Translations under genes and position numbers: made by a program
Assembly (NCBI RefSeq): GCF_035917275.1
Contig: NZ_CP108508.1
Span: forward strand, 7,440,001 to 7,504,000
Direction: 5' to 3'
Length of the DNA stretch: 64,000 nucleotides
Source: Streptomyces sp. NBC_01237
GTDB lineage: Bacteria > Actinomycetota > Actinomycetes > Streptomycetales > Streptomycetaceae
Part shown: positions 61,321 through 64,000 of the stretch, one piece after another
Position numbering within the stretch: the stretch's first letter is position 1
Layout: each line of letters opens with the position of its first letter
The notes under the pieces: generated by a model
Databases searched by the model: none
What the model was told of the DNA's origin: nothing
What the model saw: only the letters and a program-made list of their open reading frames with translations

Positions 61321-61389
61321 GCGTACGAGGGTAGTTGGCGACCCCTGGGCATGTGATCGCTTCCGGGCGACCGGATGGCCGGGCGACCG

Positions 61390-61425
61390 GGCGTTCCCGC
61401 CGCCACCCGGCGCGGTGGGAACGCC
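61390..61425 (-). terminator. Terminator of the methyltransferase gene
   Basis: Fourteen-base arms (GGCGTTCCCGCCGC at 61390-61403, GCGGTGGGAACGCC at 61412-61425) with one mismatch, just past the stop of the minus-strand methyltransferase at 61459. Confidence 0.6.
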
Positions 61426-61458
61426 GTGTTCCTCAGGCGGCGGGGCCGCCGCCGGATG

Positions 61459-62268
61459 TCAGGCGCGGCACAGCAGTTCACCGTGCGGGACCATGAACCA
61501 GCCGTCGTCCTCGGCGCCCCAGGCGCGCCAGGCCGCCGCGATCGCCGTCAGCCGCTCCGGGTCCGTGTGGCCGCCCTCCACCGCCAGCTTCGCGTACACC
61601 GATCCGGTCGTACGGTCGGCCCACAGCGCGCTCCACCAGTCGCGGGACTCCGGGGTGGCGAAGCACCAGGCGGCAGCCGTCGGGGTGAGGTCGGTGAAGC
61701 CGGCCCGCCGGGCCCAGGAGACCAGCCGCCGGCCGGCGTCGGGCTCGCCCCCGTTGGCGCGGGCCACCCGGCCGTACAGCTCCTGCCACTCGTCCAGGCC
61801 CGGCACTTCCGGATACCAGGTCATCGCCGCGTAGTCGCTGTCGCGCACGGCGACGAGGCCGCCCGGCCGGCAGACGCGCCGCATCTCACGCAGCGCCTGC
61901 ACCGGATCGCCCACGTGCTGGAGCACCTGATGGGCGTGGACGACATCGAAGGAGTCGTCCGGGAAGTCCAGCGCGTGGACGTCGGCGGTGGCGAACGTGA
62001 TGTTGTCCAGACCGCGTTCGGCGGCGACCGAGGCGGCCTGGTCGAGGATGTCGCGGCCGGTGTCGACCGCGGTCACCGGGCCGGGCGCGACCAGTGCGGC
62101 CAGGTCGGCCGTGATGGTCCCGGGGCCGCAGCCGACGTCCAGCACCGCCAGGCCGGGGCGGAGCTCGCCGATCAGATAGGCCGCCGAGTTGGCGGCGGTC
62201 CGCCAACGGTGCGAGCGCAGCACCGACTCGTGGTGGCCGTGGGTGTAGACGGCGGCCTCCTTCGGCAT
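61459..62268 (-). CDS. SAM-dependent methyltransferase
   Basis: 269 residues from ATG 62268. Class I motif LAVLDVGCGPGTITADLA, acidic motif VTAVDTGRDI, and motif IV/V FDVVHAHQVLQHV, followed by REMRRVCRPGGLVAVRDSDY. Ubiquinone/menaquinone-methyltransferase-like, but in Streptomyces such UbiE-like genes act on many small molecules. Not in an operon. Confidence 0.9.
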   Translation of the reverse strand: MPKEAAVYTHGHHESVLRSHRWRTAANSAAYLIGELRPGLAVLDVGCGPGTITADLAALVAPGPVTAVDTGRDILDQAASVAAERGLDNITFATADVHALDFPDDSFDVVHAHQVLQHVGDPVQALREMRRVCRPGGLVAVRDSDYAAMTWYPEVPGLDEWQELYGRVARANGGEPDAGRRLVSWARRAGFTDLTPTAAAWCFATPESRDWWSALWADRTTGSVYAKLAVEGGHTDPERLTAIAAAWRAWGAEDDGWFMVPHGELLCRA

Positions 62269-62376
62269 GGCCGTTGGTCCTCTCTCGACGTGTTCTCTCG
62301 CAAGCGGTACGGCCACGGTACGCCGCGATGTCGCATATTGAGATATGCGTCTTGCGATGTGGTCACGCCGGTTCTG

Positions 62377-63912
62377 TCACACGGGCATGGGGCAGTAGAC
62401 GGTGAGTGCTTCCGTCAGCTTGTCGATCGTCAGCTCCGTTCCGGAACGGGCCACTTCGCCGTCGTACGCGTAGGGGGTCCCGGGCGTCAGGCCGGCGATC
62501 CGGACCCGGCGCCGACGTACCGCCGCATGGACGGGGGAGCGGGTCAGTGGACCGGCCACCGCCGCCGCCAGCAGTCGCAGGCCCGGAGTGCGGCCGCCGT
62601 GGACCGCCCTGATGTCCAGCAGGCCGTCCGCCAGGTTGTGCCGCCGCCCGGGGGCGGGCCCCACCCGCTGGAAGAGACCGTTGCCCACGAACAGGAGCCA
62701 CAACGGCCGCCGTTTGCCCTGGAGTTCGGCCTCCAGCGGTCGTCGGCCACGCAGTACTTCGAAGGCCGCCAGGACCCCGGCGGGCCAGCCGCCGATACGG
62801 GGCGCCCAGTGTTCCCGGGTCCGTACGAGCTCCGGGTAGACCCCCAGGCTGAACGCGTTGAGGAAGTAGCCGTCCGCCCCGCCGGGCCCCTCGGGGCCGG
62901 GCCGGAACCTGCCCAGGTCCACCCGGACCGCGTCCCCCGAGGTGAGGGCGGCCGCCGTGTCGTGCACCGTCTCGATGCCCAGGTCGTACGCGAAGTGATT
63001 GAGGGTTCCCCCGGGAAAGACGGCGAGCGGCATCCCGTGGGTCGCCGCGACGGACGCCGCCAGATTCACCGTGCCGTCACCCCCGCAGATCCCCAGTGCC
63101 CGGCCCCGGTCCGCCGCGTCGGCCAGCGCCCCGGACAGCTCGTCGGGCGCGCACTCCACGACCTCGGCCAGCGGCAGCGCCTCGCGCACCAGCGAGGCGG
63201 TCGCGGTGGCCGTGCCGGACTCCTGGTTCACCACGACGACCAGGTCCTTTCCGGCGGGCAGTGCGGGAGCCGTCGCCGGAGGACGGCCCGGTGCGGGCAG
63301 CTGGCCCCGCGTCGGTACGACCCCGCGCAACGCGAACGCCGCCCCTATGCCGAGCGCCGCACCGGCCAGCACATCGCCCGGATAGTGCACCCCCGTGTAG
63401 ACCCGGGAGGCGGCCACCGCCACCGCGACCGGGGCGACGACCGCGCCCCAGCCCTTCGATTCCAGGGCGACGCCGGTGGCGAAGGCGGCGGCGGACGCCG
63501 CGTGCCCGGAGGGGAAGGACGTGGTGAACGGCTGCCGCTTGAGCTGCCGCACCACCGGAACCAGGTCCAGTATCGGCCGCTCCCGGCGCACGGCCCGCTT
63601 GCCGACGGTGTTGATCGCGGCCGAGGCGACGGCCAGCGACGCGACCCCGCGCAACGCCGCCCGGCGTGCCCGCGCGCTGCTGCCCAGTGCCGCCATACCG
63701 GCCGCGGCGCCGAACCAGAGCAGCCCGTGATCGGCGCTGCGGCTCAACCGCGGCAGTACCTGATCGGCGCCCGGCCAGCGCCGGCCGGCGACACCGCGGA
63801 ACAGGGCGAGGTCCCGGTTGTGCAGCAGGCCGCGCAGCCGGGAGGAGGCGAGGGGGGAGGCGGAAGAGGAGGTGGGGAAGGGGATGGAGGGTCTGGTGCT
63901 CGCGGTAGACAT
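62377..63912 (-). CDS. PAP2 phosphatase fused to diacylglycerol kinase
   Basis: 511 residues. N-terminal PAP2: KRAVRRERP (motif 1), SFPSGHAAS (motif 2), SRVYTGVHYPGD (motif 3), with several helices. From about residue 215 a DAGK/sphingosine-kinase catalytic domain: VVVNQESGTA, GICGGDGTVN, FPGGTLNHFA. The fusion joins lipid phosphate removal and diacylglycerol phosphorylation, a small cycle in the membrane. The promoter lies in the last 88 bases of the window. Confidence 0.92.
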   Translation of the reverse strand: MSTASTRPSIPFPTSSSASPLASSRLRGLLHNRDLALFRGVAGRRWPGADQVLPRLSRSADHGLLWFGAAAGMAALGSSARARRAALRGVASLAVASAAINTVGKRAVRRERPILDLVPVVRQLKRQPFTTSFPSGHAASAAAFATGVALESKGWGAVVAPVAVAVAASRVYTGVHYPGDVLAGAALGIGAAFALRGVVPTRGQLPAPGRPPATAPALPAGKDLVVVVNQESGTATATASLVREALPLAEVVECAPDELSGALADAADRGRALGICGGDGTVNLAASVAATHGMPLAVFPGGTLNHFAYDLGIETVHDTAAALTSGDAVRVDLGRFRPGPEGPGGADGYFLNAFSLGVYPELVRTREHWAPRIGGWPAGVLAAFEVLRGRRPLEAELQGKRRPLWLLFVGNGLFQRVGPAPGRRHNLADGLLDIRAVHGGRTPGLRLLAAAVAGPLTRSPVHAAVRRRRVRIAGLTPGTPYAYDGEVARSGTELTIDKLTEALTVYCPMPV

Positions 63913-64000
63913 GGGTCAGCGAATACCCGGCCCGGCCCCGATGAAGCCGAAGGCGCGCCGAGACGATTGCCACACAGCCGGGAACGGGGGGCCGGGGAGA

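Overview
The window is about 72% GC, with GTG/TTG starts, ATGA stop-start overlaps and almost no TTA codons. Gene order and content are those of a Streptomyces chromosome arm or core (class Actinomycetia); the pssA-psd-ethylmalonyl-CoA block matches, from memory, the S. coelicolor SCO6467-SCO6475 neighbourhood. I see no tRNA, rRNA, CRISPR array, prophage or intact insertion sequence.

Layout. 1-9703: a truncated inositol-monophosphatase-family gene, an FAD oxidoreductase with a coupled acetyltransferase, a secreted DUF5829-like protein, an alkylation-repair pair (Ada-AlkA fusion plus Ogt), a GDT1-type manganese exporter behind a yybP-ykoY riboswitch, a 2Fe-2S ferredoxin-like protein, a secreted protein and a Nudix hydrolase. 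9820-17170: glycerate kinase, then a PucR-type regulator divergent from a five-gene branched-chain-amino-acid-type ABC importer (livFGHMK order), separated by a T-depleted leader carrying three 19-bp repeats. 17171-17833 is a gene-poor scar with two 18-bp tandem arrays, a terminator and a remnant of an MFS transporter.

17834-30449: PIG-L deacetylase, phosphatidylserine synthase and decarboxylase (pssA-psd), then a minus-strand operon ccr-meaA-mcl-mch-acd encoding most of the ethylmalonyl-CoA pathway, followed by an acetyltransferase, a TetR regulator and an internally duplicated 3-hydroxyacyl-CoA dehydrogenase. Together these turn acetoacetyl/crotonyl-CoA into ethylmalonyl-, methylsuccinyl- and methylmalyl-CoA, giving glyoxylate and propionyl-CoA for C2 growth and polyketide extender units. 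The ccr promoter has a clear -35/-10 pair with an inverted repeat across it.

30823-40576: HEAT-repeat protein, secreted tripeptidyl aminopeptidase, radical SAM protein, SRPBCC protein, an MFS exporter fused to three carboxypeptidase-regulatory-like domains, a methyltransferase, and a divergent LysR/aldo-keto reductase pair. 40901-46123: a tight four-peptidase operon (M55 D-aminopeptidase, M20, S9, S66 LD-carboxypeptidase) that looks like degradation of D-amino-acid or wall peptides.

46338-63912: a secreted CocE-type hydrolase behind a TetR-type operator, LapA-like membrane protein, acetyltransferase, Tat-exported metallophosphoesterase-LamG protein, an acyl-CoA oxidase with an in-frame TTA codon (candidate bldA target) next to an AraC regulator, a DUF6801 surface protein ending in the class E sortase signal LATTG, a membrane NACHT ATPase, DUF6204 and DUF5107 proteins separated by a 23-bp minisatellite, a VOC protein, a methyltransferase and a PAP2-diacylglycerol-kinase fusion. 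The least explained items are the NACHT ATPase, the T-depleted liv leader and the MFS fusion; none is proven to be a new system.
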